DNA from: Glaciecola siphonariae
GTDB lineage: Bacteria > Pseudomonadota > Gammaproteobacteria > Enterobacterales > Alteromonadaceae
DNA: 64,000 nt
Direction: 5' to 3'
Assembly (NCBI RefSeq): GCF_042652645.1
Contig: NZ_JBHSGU010000009.1
Span: 124,001 to 188,000 of the forward strand
Shown: piece after piece, positions 32,198-40,552 of the stretch
How positions within the stretch are numbered: position 1 is the first letter of the stretch
Layout of the letters: each line of letters opens with the position of its first letter
Program-made: the position numbers and the translations under genes
Notes under the pieces: generated by a model
Told to the model about the DNA's origin: nothing
Databases searched by the model: none
The model's input: only the letters and a program-made list of their open reading frames with translations

Positions 32198-34399
32198 ATG
32201 ATTAATAACATACAAATCATTCCGCCAACCGCTACTTATGTAAACCAGGTGATATTAACCGACCTTCGAAGGATAAATTTTTTCTTTGGTGCAAATGGAA
32301 CAGGAAAAACCACGATTAGCAGAGTACTTGCCGGCACTAATGGCTTTGCTCATTGCCCAGTAACATGGGACGGTGGAATTCAACTTGAGTCTATGGTCTA
32401 CAACCGTGATTTTATAGATCGCAACTTTAATCAAGACGGTCCCCTACAAGGCGTTTTCACGCTTGGCGAAGATCAAGTCGAAGCTGAACGAAAAATTGCT
32501 GAGTTGCAACCCGAAATAGGAAAAATAGAAGAACAAATATCTAGCTTGAATGTTCAACTCGATGGCGATGACACACAGCCTGGTAAGAGAGTTGAACTAG
32601 ATGCGCTTGAACCAAATTTTACAGAAAAGTGTTTCAGACAGAAACGACAGCATGATAGCTACTTTCAAGAAGCATTTTCCGGTGTAAGAGGAAACGCTGA
32701 AAAGTTTAAAGCCAAAGTATTAACCGAACATCATACGAACTCGGCAGAATTGTTCTCGTTGGATATACTCAAAGATAAAGCGGAGACGGTTTTTTCCAGT
32801 GATTTAGAGCGTGTGTCATTGCTCGGTGATTTATCAAGTCAGAATCTTATTCAAGCAGAAGATAACCCACTTTTACAAAAAGTGATTGTAGGTAATCAGG
32901 ACATCGATATTGCTGCACTCATCGATAAATTAGGAAATAGCGACTGGGTCAAGCAGGGCCGTCAGTTTCATGCGCAAGACTCCAGTATCTGCCCTTTCTG
33001 CCAACAGTCGACAGACGAAGATTTTGCCGCGAGTTTGGATGCATTTTTTAGCGACGCCTACGACAACGACATAGTGGCATTGCAACAGCTGAAAAACAGT
33101 TACAGAGAGGCGAGCGAATATCTATCGACTGGAATCCAGCGAGTTGCAGAACAGAATAACCCTTTTCTCAAGACTGAATTGTTCAATGCAGAAGCTCAAG
33201 CAGTAGTTGATAGACTCAAAGTCAATCTTGCGTCTATTACACGTAAACTGAATGAGCCTAGCAGAAGAATTGAACTTGAGCCGATGCAACCATTGCTCGA
33301 TAAATTACAGTTGCTGATAGCAGAAGCGAACGAAGCTTCTAACTATCACAACCAGACCGCAGAAAACATTGGCAGTGAGAGAGAAACATTAAAAGCTCAA
33401 GTATGGCGATACGTGCTCAACAAATTAGATACTGACTTAAACGAATATCATCAGCGTAAAGATAACTTAAACAGAACAATATCTGGCATGGAGCAAAGCC
33501 TCAATGCCAAAAACGAATGTTTGCAAGCGCTCAAAGGACAGATAAAGGATCTAGAGAAGCTCACGACTTCAATTCAGCCAACAATCAATGCGATAAATGG
33601 ATTGCTCACTAAATTTGGGTTTAATTCGTTTGAACTCGGCGATGTAGGAGATGGAATACACTATCAGCTTCTTCGTGCCAACGGAGAAGAAGCCAGTAGC
33701 TCTTTAAGCGAAGGTGAAAAAACATTCATAACATTTTTGTATTTTTATCACCTTATCAAAGGTGCTCAGTCGCCTTCCGGTGTAACGGCGAGCCGAGTAG
33801 TTGTATTTGATGATCCCATTTCTTCTTTGGATAGTGACGTACTTTATATTGTGAGTAGTTTGATTAAATCTGTTATGGATGAGGCAAGAGATGACGCTTC
33901 ACTAATCAAGCAGGTGTTCGTATTGACACACAATGTGTATTTTCACAAAGAGATTAGTTTCAATCAAAGAAGAACATCTGGCGATGCATTGAGTGATGAA
34001 AGCTTCTGGTTAGTGAAGAAATCACAAAGCGGTTCGGAAGTGACACGCTGCCAGACTAACCCCATCCGTTCAGCTTACGAGTTACTCTGGGAAGATGTAA
34101 GAGTAAATAATATATCCAGTACAGGTCTTCAAAATACGCTTCGTCGAATATTAGAAAACTACTTTTCAATGTGGGGAGGCATGAGTAAAGACGAAATTTG
34201 TGCGCTCTTCGATGGCCGAGACAAAATAATTTGTCAGTCTTTATTCTCTTGGGTAAACGATGGCTCTCACTCAATCCATGATGATCTTTACATTAATCAT
34301 GGCGAGCAAACCAATGAATCTTACCTGCGTGTGTTTAAAGAAATATTCGTTCAAGCGGGGCAAGTAGGCCACTACAACATGATGACAAATCGTGTATGA
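32198..34399 (+). CDS. RloC/PrrC-like AAA_13 ATPase, candidate anticodon-nuclease defence protein
   Basis: 733 residues. Walker A GANGTGKT (31-38) is followed by a coiled-coil arm with a CPFC motif (about 268-271) that could be a zinc hook, then a second coiled coil, the ABC signature LSEGEK (about 505), Walker B VVVFDDPISSLDSD (about 535) and VLTHN (H-loop). This is the SMC/RloC-like layout of AAA_13. The C-terminal domain has RRILENYF (R-x3-E) and a histidine 38 residues after the Glu in VNDGSHSI, resembling the R-E-H triad of PrrC/RloC anticodon nucleases. It stands alone beside AbiE and Rhs genes. Anticodon nuclease activity is inference. Confidence 0.75.
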   Translation: MINNIQIIPPTATYVNQVILTDLRRINFFFGANGTGKTTISRVLAGTNGFAHCPVTWDGGIQLESMVYNRDFIDRNFNQDGPLQGVFTLGEDQVEAERKIAELQPEIGKIEEQISSLNVQLDGDDTQPGKRVELDALEPNFTEKCFRQKRQHDSYFQEAFSGVRGNAEKFKAKVLTEHHTNSAELFSLDILKDKAETVFSSDLERVSLLGDLSSQNLIQAEDNPLLQKVIVGNQDIDIAALIDKLGNSDWVKQGRQFHAQDSSICPFCQQSTDEDFAASLDAFFSDAYDNDIVALQQLKNSYREASEYLSTGIQRVAEQNNPFLKTELFNAEAQAVVDRLKVNLASITRKLNEPSRRIELEPMQPLLDKLQLLIAEANEASNYHNQTAENIGSERETLKAQVWRYVLNKLDTDLNEYHQRKDNLNRTISGMEQSLNAKNECLQALKGQIKDLEKLTTSIQPTINAINGLLTKFGFNSFELGDVGDGIHYQLLRANGEEASSSLSEGEKTFITFLYFYHLIKGAQSPSGVTASRVVVFDDPISSLDSDVLYIVSSLIKSVMDEARDDASLIKQVFVLTHNVYFHKEISFNQRRTSGDALSDESFWLVKKSQSGSEVTRCQTNPIRSAYELLWEDVRVNNISSTGLQNTLRRILENYFSMWGGMSKDEICALFDGRDKIICQSLFSWVNDGSHSIHDDLYINHGEQTNESYLRVFKEIFVQAGQVGHYNMMTNRV

Positions 34400-34577
34400 T
34401 GCTCATAAGACATTGAACAAATTTTAAACGCTGGTAGATTTGTAAGATATCAGCACAACGGTTCAACAGATATTAATTCAGCGCAAACCAAGCCCACGTT
34501 TAGTGTTTTGGGCCCTCTTGAATCTATATCGCTTCATGCCCTCTGCGCCTTTATTAATGTAATAAAGGTAAAGAAAC

Positions 34578-35624
34578 ATGGTTTCAATAAACAAAATTCG
34601 CACGGCGATTCGAATAAAGTTCGCGTTGCCCGACGCCAGCGGTCGCACACAAAGCAAAATTGTTGGTATTCCACACAACACAATGATTCGCTTATCAGCA
34701 CGACTTGACCGCGCTGCAATCACGCATGAAATCGCAGAGGAGCTCACCGATAGCGAGTTAATGGTGAAGCTATATCCATCCATTGTGCACAATAATCGCT
34801 CAAAGCGTGCTCCCAATATTGAGCACATTATGACTGAGCTGACTAAACCTCGGGGCAAGGGCACCACAAAAGCAGTGCTGTATTTAGAATATGTTGCTGA
34901 AGATCCCAAAACCGCCATGAGTCGCTCACACTTCTATCGCAATATTAACAAAGTGTTGAAACGCTCCAAGTTGGTCATGAAACAGCTTCATGCTGCCGGT
35001 GAAGCAGTGTTTATCGACTATGCAGGTTACCAAGTGTTTTATCGCAAATCGAATAAGAAAGTTTGGGTGAAAGTCTTTGTGGCCGTATTGGGCGCATCGA
35101 AAAAAGTCTTCGCGTGGGCAACGTACGGTGAAAAAACGGTGCATTGGATCGATGGCATGACACGCATGTTTGAGGATTTTGGTGGTGTGCCTGAAGTGGT
35201 GGCAATGGACAATGCCAAAGCATTGGTCACCAAACCTGGGTTAATCCCTATATTTACAAAGAATGTGGAGTCGCTTGAAGAGCACTACGGCTGTTTTATG
35301 GATACCAGCAGACCTCGTTCACCTCAAGATAAGTCTCATGCGGAGTTGGGCGTGAAGTTTGTCACTCAGCGTATCCTTGTGCCCATGATGCGTAACCACA
35401 CCTTCTTTAGTTTGGAAGAAATTAATGATTACCTGACTAAAGAAATCGCTGTCCTGAATAACACGCCTTTTCAGGGTCTACCGATTTCGCGGAATGATCT
35501 GTTTGAGAAAAACGAAAAGACAGTATTAAATCCACTCCCCACCACTCCATATCAGATGGTCGTTGATTGGTTACGACAAAAAGTGTTGCCCAACTACTGT
35601 AACCCTCCCATAGAATCAGAATAG
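34578..35624 (+). pseudogene. IS21-family transposase IstA, C-terminally truncated
   Basis: 349 codons: VSINKIRTAIRIKFALPDAS, HNTMIRLSARLDRA, then the DDE core with VFIDYAG, VVAMDNAKALV and KSHAELGVKFVTQ, and HTFFSLEEINDYL. The normal C-terminal part and the partner istB are missing. The frame runs into the left inverted repeat of an IS3-type element at 35598 and stops there, so the IS3 insertion (or a deletion with it) truncated the gene. Confidence 0.8.
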
Positions 35625-35670
35625 CTTAAAAAGAGTTTTCCATTTACAGTAAACCTAATGGAGAACGAAG

Positions 35671-35940
35671 ATGAAAAAAACTCGATTTACCGAAAGCCAG
35701 ATAATCAGTATTTTGAAAGAAGGTGAATCTGGCGCAATGACCGTTCCAGAGCTGTGCCGCTTGCATGGCGTGGGGCAAAGCACCTACTACAATTGGAAAT
35801 CAAAATATGGCGGCATGCAAGCGTCTGATTTAAGTAAAATGCGCGAGCTAGAAGCCGAAAATGCGAAGCTTAAAAAGATGTTTGCTGACGTCAGTTTACA
35901 AAACATGGGGCTGAAGGATATTGTCGAAAAAAAGCTGTAA
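35671..35940 (+). CDS. IS3-family OrfA (helix-turn-helix)
   Basis: 89 residues: MKKTRFTESQIISILKEGES, VPELCRLHGVGQSTYYNWKS, KYGGMQASDL, then a leucine-zipper-like C-terminal helix (LEAENAKLKKMFADVSLQN). It binds the element ends. Its last codons contain A7G (35927-35934), where a -1 shift leads into OrfB, the programmed frameshift used by this family to make OrfAB transposase. A GGAGAACG site precedes the ATG. Confidence 0.9.
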   Translation: MKKTRFTESQIISILKEGESGAMTVPELCRLHGVGQSTYYNWKSKYGGMQASDLSKMRELEAENAKLKKMFADVSLQNMGLKDIVEKKL

Positions 35941-36773
35941 AGCCAGCGCAGCGTAAAGAATTAGCTCAATATGCGGTGGTTGAATTTGGTTTGGGTGTTG
36001 TGTTGGCCTGTGAAGCAGTAGGCATTAGCCGATGCACTTATTATTATCAGCCAAAACTGGTCGATGATAATGAGATTATCGAAGCTGTCAGTGAGCTTGC
36101 ACAAAAGCACACGACTTATGGGTTTAAGAAGATACATAAGCGCTTACGTTTGATGGGGCATTGCTGGAACCATAAACGCGTTTATCGGATTTATTGCGGT
36201 CTTAAACTTAATTTACGGCGCAAAGGTGAGAAACGCTTGCCTTCACGCGACCCAGAGACGTTGATTGTGCCTAGCAAACCCAATGAGTGTTGGTCGATGG
36301 ATTTTATGAGCGACAACTTGCACGAGGGGAAATCGTTCCGCACGTTTAATGTGATTGACGATTACAACCGTGAGTCGTTGGCGATTGAAATTGATTCTAG
36401 TTTGCCGTCAAAGCGCGTTATCAGAGTGTTAGACAGAATCGCTGCATATCGAGGCTATCCAAAGGCTCTGAGGCAGGACAACGGGCCGGAATTCTTCTCT
36501 CATGCACTTGAAGTATGGGCTGAATACCATGGCGTAAAACTTGATTTTATCAAACCAGGTAAACCAACACAGAATGCTTATATTGAACGATTTAACCGAA
36601 CATATAGGAACGAGGTGTTAGATTGCTATTTGTTTAAAAGCTTGACCGAAGTACGCGAGATAACAGATAGTTGGATGGTCGATTAAAATTATGAACGGCC
36701 TCATGAATCATTAAACGATTTACCGCCTAAAGAATATGAGCGATTAGATCAGGAAAACTCTCTTGAAGTTTGA
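35925..36773 (+). pseudogene. IS3-family OrfB transposase with in-frame stop near the end
   Basis: Entered by -1 frameshift at the A7 run; the frame reads KAVKPAQRKELAQYAVVEFG then ISRCTYYYQPK, TYGFKKIHKRLRLMGHCWNH, and the DDE residues in CWSMDFMSDNL, RQDNGPEFFSHAL and NAYIERFNRTYRNEVLD. A TAA at 36684-36686 interrupts it; downstream the same frame continues NYERPHESLNDLPPKEYERL, which is the conserved end, to TGA 36771-36773. The TAA replaces the Tyr expected in the conserved DYN-RPHESL motif, so the transposase loses about 29 residues and is probably inactive. Confidence 0.85.
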
Positions 36774-36928
36774 TCGATAAAAGGGAGGGTTACAACGCGG
36801 AACCGTTTCAGATAAACCCAGTACATCAACGTGATTAGTCATCTTCTTCTTCCTTCGGTTCCTAGTTTTTTCGCTAACTTATGAGCGCTGAAGTAAAGGC
36901 GTGCTTGGCGGCAAAAGTTTGCAGCTTC

Positions 36929-37108
36929 CTATCGCAAAAGCCCGCATCGCGTTAATAACGCCAAAAAAAATCGGCTGACCGTATTGGGTTCATCATAGAT
37001 TGCCCGAATATCATTTTCTCCCGCATCAATGGAAAAAGATCCGTCGTCTAGCCGATAGGTTGCATGCCCGCCGAAGAAGCTCTCTTTGGCAAGCCTCGAT
37101 GTAATCCC
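36929..37108 (-). pseudogene. Small unrecognised coding remnant
   Basis: The minus strand carries a 60-codon open stretch reading ITSRLAKESFFGGHATYRLD, DGSFSIDAGENDIRAIYDE and PNTVSRFFLALL, bounded by stops on both sides and without a start codon. Its composition looks like real protein rather than chance. I do not recognise a family; it is probably what is left of a gene between two transposon fragments. Confidence 0.3.
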
Positions 37109-37169
37109 CTAGAAAGCCGGAGCAGTTGTAAGTAGAAATTGCCGTTAAACTAAAATGAAGGAGTTTTTT

Positions 37170-37358
37170 ATGCGTAAATCACGATATATCGACAGCCAGA
37201 TATTGGCGATACTAAAACAGAATGAGAATGGCGTAGCTGTTCCTGAACTATGCCGAGAACACGGCATGAGTTCAGCACAGTTCTACAAATGGCGAGCCAA
37301 GTTTGGTGGTATGGATGCCTCGTTGATGAAGCAACTCCAATCCCAAACCCGGAACTAA
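37170..37358 (+). pseudogene. IS3-family OrfA fragment
   Basis: From ATG 37170, preceded by AAGGAG: MRKSRYIDSQILAILKQNEN, VAVPELCREHGMSSAQFYKW and KFGGMDASLMKQLQ. It matches the first half of an IS3 OrfA of a different subgroup from the complete copy at 35671, then ends in unrelated sequence at 37358. No OrfB follows. A 5' end of the element may lie near 37125. Confidence 0.75.
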
Positions 37359-37443
37359 AACCCCCTAACCCCACTACCGCAGCGTCAGCAGCGATACTAT
37401 TTCCACCAATAATGTTATTTAATGATTCTTTCTAGAGTATACA

Positions 37444-37472
37444 AAAAACCGAGGCACTAGGCCTCGGTTTTT
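37444..37472 (-). terminator. Terminator of the ompA-like gene
   Basis: Stem AAAAACCGAGGC (37444-37455)/GCCTCGGTTTTT (37461-37472), loop ACTAG. It is symmetrical, with A and T runs on both sides, so it can act in both directions; on the minus strand it lies 31 bp after the OmpA stop. Confidence 0.9.
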
Positions 37473-37503
37473 ATATAGTTAGCGCTTATCGCGCTAACTG
37501 ATT

Positions 37504-38697
37504 CTAGCGGGTAAGCTTTTCTTCAACCGTCGCAGTGATTTTAGCTTCAATGCGTCGGTTTAAGCGGTGCGCTTCAGCGGTATTCTCAGTGAACTTCAAG
37601 CGTGTTTCACCATAACCAATTGCGCTTAGGCGTGAAGCATCAATGCCGTATCGATTTATTAGCATGTCGCGTGTTGCTTCAGCTCTGCGCTGAGATAGCG
37701 CCTGATTGTATGCTTCGGTACCTACAGCAGAAGTGTGACCTTCGATAGATGCATTGGTATTTGGATAACGCTTCATGAAGTCAACAAAGTCTGTAATCAT
37801 TTCTGACTCAGGGTTGTCGATAACTGCGCTGTTATTAGCAAACAATAGGTCAAGCTCTACAAAGATTTCGGTCTCTTCAAAGATGCTGCAACCTACTTCA
37901 TCCACACGGTCAGTAGACGGTGTATCTGCGCACTGGTCAACGTTATCTAACACGCCATCACCGTCAGAATCTTTGAATGCACAACCGCGCGCGTCTACAG
38001 CAACACCAGCCGGTGTGCGCGGGCATTGATCAACACTGTTAATCACGCCATCGCCGTCTAGGTCAATGTTACAACCGGTAGCGTCTACACGAACGCCTGC
38101 CGGAGTATTAGGACAGCGGTCTACAGCATCATAAACGCCGTCGCCATCTGTATCAGGCTGCGATTTAGCCGCGTTGTTTAAACCAAACACGTAAGCTAGG
38201 CCAAGTTTAAGGCTAAATTCGTTATAGCCCTGTCCAAAGTCATAGTAAGTGGCCGCTTCGGTGATCACTCTCCAGTTTTCGCCAGTAACCCAGTGCTTAC
38301 CTAAACCTAAGCTAGCCATGCGGTAGCTGTCAGTTAACGACTGTTCTCTAATACCGCCAAACAGGTAAGCAGCATCATCTTCTAAAAAATACATTAAATC
38401 AGCACCAAGCTGAGTGCCGTCATCTGCTAACGATGAACGGTTGTTATCGTCGTTATCAATAAGTACGCGACCAAGCTCAAAACGAATGGCCCACGACGGG
38501 TCAAATCTGAAGCCCATCTCAGCACCAAATCCTTTACCTTCATCTAAACCGCCTACAGGCTCTGGCTTATCGGCATCCGCGTTATAATATTGTGCAAAAC
38601 CGCCAACCCAGTTTTCATATGGAGGGGCTTCTTGTGCGGTCACTGCATGGGTGGTGCAAGCTGCTAATATGGCAGTTGCTAGCGCTAATTTCTTCAT
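37504..38697 (-). CDS. OmpA-family outer-membrane porin with thrombospondin type-3 repeats
   Basis: 397 residues. A signal peptide (LALATAILAACTTHAVTA) is followed by an N-terminal 8-stranded barrel-like region (about 30-190), calcium-binding TSP3 repeats (DTDGDGVYDAVDRCPNTPAG, DLDGDGVINSVDQCPRTP, DSDGDGVLDNVDQCADTP; about 195-270) and an OmpA/MotB peptidoglycan-binding domain (NASIEGHTSAVGTEAYNQAL, LSQRRAEATRDMLINRYGI). It anchors the outer membrane to the cell wall. AAGGATG lies about 12 bp before the ATG. It is probably transcribed alone, with a terminator downstream. Confidence 0.95.
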   Translation of the reverse strand: MKKLALATAILAACTTHAVTAQEAPPYENWVGGFAQYYNADADKPEPVGGLDEGKGFGAEMGFRFDPSWAIRFELGRVLIDNDDNNRSSLADDGTQLGADLMYFLEDDAAYLFGGIREQSLTDSYRMASLGLGKHWVTGENWRVITEAATYYDFGQGYNEFSLKLGLAYVFGLNNAAKSQPDTDGDGVYDAVDRCPNTPAGVRVDATGCNIDLDGDGVINSVDQCPRTPAGVAVDARGCAFKDSDGDGVLDNVDQCADTPSTDRVDEVGCSIFEETEIFVELDLLFANNSAVIDNPESEMITDFVDFMKRYPNTNASIEGHTSAVGTEAYNQALSQRRAEATRDMLINRYGIDASRLSAIGYGETRLKFTENTAEAHRLNRRIEAKITATVEEKLTR

Positions 38698-38761
38698 GGT
38701 GTGTACATCCTTTTGGCAGAATAATTTTTGTTTTGGGTCAGATGACCAAAATTTGCTTTGT

Positions 38762-38767
38762 ATTATA
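38762..38767 (-). promoter_or_regulatory. Likely -10 box of the ompA-like gene
   Basis: A perfect TATAAT on the minus strand, 65-70 bp before the ATG. The -35 region 17 bp upstream is poor, so the assignment rests on the -10 alone. Confidence 0.4.
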
Positions 38768-38885
38768 AATGCTTACTTCAAAAAACGCATCGTAATCATT
38801 AACAATTTTTTGCGAGCGGGAATGTTTACCTGAGAGTATGTCTATTCACAGGCAACAGGTTATTTTAGCTCTTTTGCAAATCTGT

Positions 38886-38912
38886 ATGGCCGTCTTCGCG
38901 GTCATTCTTTTT
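38886..38912 (+). terminator. Plus-strand terminator-like hairpin in the ompA-zur gap
   Basis: Stem ATGGCCG (38886-38892)/CGGTCAT (38899-38905, one wobble) with a UUCG-type loop and a following TCTTTTTT run. It points along the plus strand, where no protein gene lies upstream; both flanking genes are on minus. It may end a small RNA transcribed from the 347-bp gap. Confidence 0.45.
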
Positions 38913-39044
38913 TGAACTTAGCACTCACTTCTGTGATGAGTTTGGTCGCGTGTATTTATATACACTATATGCATGATAGCAAGCCATGCATTTTTATCAA
39001 ATCTAGCTGTTTATTCAGGCTTCGCTCTGCTTTTTTCAAGGCCG

Positions 39045-39500
39045 CTAGGGGTTCACGCAGTTTTTACAAATGCCGTGTGCTTCAATAGTTTGCGTATGAA
39101 TTTTAAACGCGTTTTCTTTAGCCTGAGCCTCAAGTGTATCTTTTACGCCTTGAGACTGAATCTCTTGTACATCACCGCAGGTATCGCAGATCAAAAATTG
39201 AACAGGATGCGAGCAACCAAAATGATGACATGCTTTAAACGTATTATTTGATTCAACCTTGTGCACCAAGCCTAATTCTAAAAAGAAGTCTAGCGCGCGG
39301 TATACTGTGGGTGGCTTCGCATTATCCTCTACTGTTTTAAGCTTATCGAGCAAATCATAAGCCCCAATGGATGAGTCTTCATGAAGTAATATTTCGTACA
39401 CGCGGGCGCGCAGTGGAGTAAATCTTACCCCTTGCTCTTCACAATAGTCTTTTGCCTTATTAAAAATGCGTTGTTTTTGGTCTGACAGGGCAATACTCAA
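39045..39500 (-). CDS. zur: Fur-family zinc uptake regulator (Zur)
   Basis: 151 residues. An N-terminal winged helix (RFTPLRARVYEILLHEDSSI, GAYDLLDKLK, KPPTVYRALDFFLELGLVHK) is followed by a metal-binding and dimerisation domain with ACHHFGCSHPVQFLICDTCG and a C-terminal HGICKNC, two CxxC pairs that hold structural zinc. The H-H-x-x-G-C-S-H arrangement and C-terminal CKNC fit Zur better than Fur. It represses zinc-uptake genes when zinc is sufficient. It stands alone; no znu genes are in the window. Confidence 0.85.
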   Translation of the reverse strand: MSIALSDQKQRIFNKAKDYCEEQGVRFTPLRARVYEILLHEDSSIGAYDLLDKLKTVEDNAKPPTVYRALDFFLELGLVHKVESNNTFKACHHFGCSHPVQFLICDTCGDVQEIQSQGVKDTLEAQAKENAFKIHTQTIEAHGICKNCVNP

Positions 39501-39687
39501 GCAGTTTATTCCTGTGATATCTTTGGTCTGCTAAAACTACCGCAGACTGAATTACATAATAGTATGAGTATACCACTGCTTTATTTGTGAACAAGGCACA
39601 AAACAAGTAAAGTCACGCGCTGTTGGTTTGCATTACAGCCACAAATGTATCTGTATATTACCTTTTGACCTACGAGCAACGCTAAGC

Positions 39688-40494
39688 ATGACATCGACGC
39701 AGCAAACACTCTATTTTATTTTTTCTGACAACAGGTGGGTTGTGCCTCAATCTGCCAATTTAGGCGAAGGCTTGGCGGCTGTTAAAGACCTCGCACTCGA
39801 TGCATTCGCTCAGTATCGCCAAGAGGCTGTAAAAATAGCTCAGTACGACGCTCAGAGTCATGTGCTTATTGATATGCAGCGAGACACCATTGATGATGAT
39901 AACTATCGCTCACTCAGCATGCGTGAAGCGCTTGGCACGCTCAACGAACACGAATTCTCAATGCTGGCAAAAGCATGGCAGTATGCGCTGTTTTTGCGTC
40001 ATCATAAATATTGCGGTCGATGCGGAAGCGCTATGTTACAAGTGCAGTGGGAAATGGCAATGCACTGCCACAGCTGTCAGCATCGTGTCTATCCTCGCGT
40101 ATCACCTTGTATCATTGTAGCGGTTCGTAAAGGCGATAAAATTTTATTAGCACAAGGAGTGCGCCACCAATCTACCGGATTTTTTTCAACCTTGGCCGGC
40201 TTTGTAGAAAGTGCAGAATCTTTAGAGCACGCAGTGCACAGAGAGGTAAAAGAGGAAGTCGGTATTGAGATAAAAAATCTGGAGTACTTTGGGAGTCAGC
40301 CGTGGCCTTTTCCTCATTCTATAATGGTGGGATATTTGGCCGAATATGCCTCAGGGGATTTGGTCCTAGAAGAAAAAGAAATTCTCAGTGCTGACTGGTT
40401 CGATGTGGACAAGCTACCACTAACGCCCCCCACGCTGTCAATCGCTGGAAGGCTAATAGAAGAAACAGTGAAAAGAATAAAGCAAGGATCGTGA
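39688..40494 (+). CDS. nudC: NAD(+)/NADH pyrophosphatase and RNA deNADding enzyme
   Basis: 268 residues from ATG 39688; the frame extends to a TTG at 39628, but relatives start near MTSTQQ. The zinc ribbon (YCGRCGSAMLQVQWE, MHCHSCQHRVYPRVSP) is followed by the Nudix box GFVESAESLEHAVHREVKEE and the NudC signature SQPWPFPHS. It hydrolyses NAD(H) to NMN and AMP and removes NAD caps from RNA. It is followed by hemE after 58 bp. Confidence 0.93.
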   Translation: MTSTQQTLYFIFSDNRWVVPQSANLGEGLAAVKDLALDAFAQYRQEAVKIAQYDAQSHVLIDMQRDTIDDDNYRSLSMREALGTLNEHEFSMLAKAWQYALFLRHHKYCGRCGSAMLQVQWEMAMHCHSCQHRVYPRVSPCIIVAVRKGDKILLAQGVRHQSTGFFSTLAGFVESAESLEHAVHREVKEEVGIEIKNLEYFGSQPWPFPHSIMVGYLAEYASGDLVLEEKEILSADWFDVDKLPLTPPTLSIAGRLIEETVKRIKQGS

Positions 40495-40552
40495 TTTTAG
40501 CGTATTCTTTGCAAAAATTTTTTGATGAAATAAGAGAACAAAAGAGAGTCTA

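Larger units (their letters stand above)
35598..36794 (+). mobile_element. IS3-family insertion sequence, 1197 bp
   Basis: Ends are inverted: TGTAACCCTCCC at 35598-35609 and GGGAGGGTTACA at 36783-36794. Inside are OrfA and OrfB with a slippery A7 run. It sits in the 3' part of an IS21 istA gene. I do not see a clear target-site duplication (left flank ends TAC, right flank starts ACG), so the junction may have been rearranged. Confidence 0.85.
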
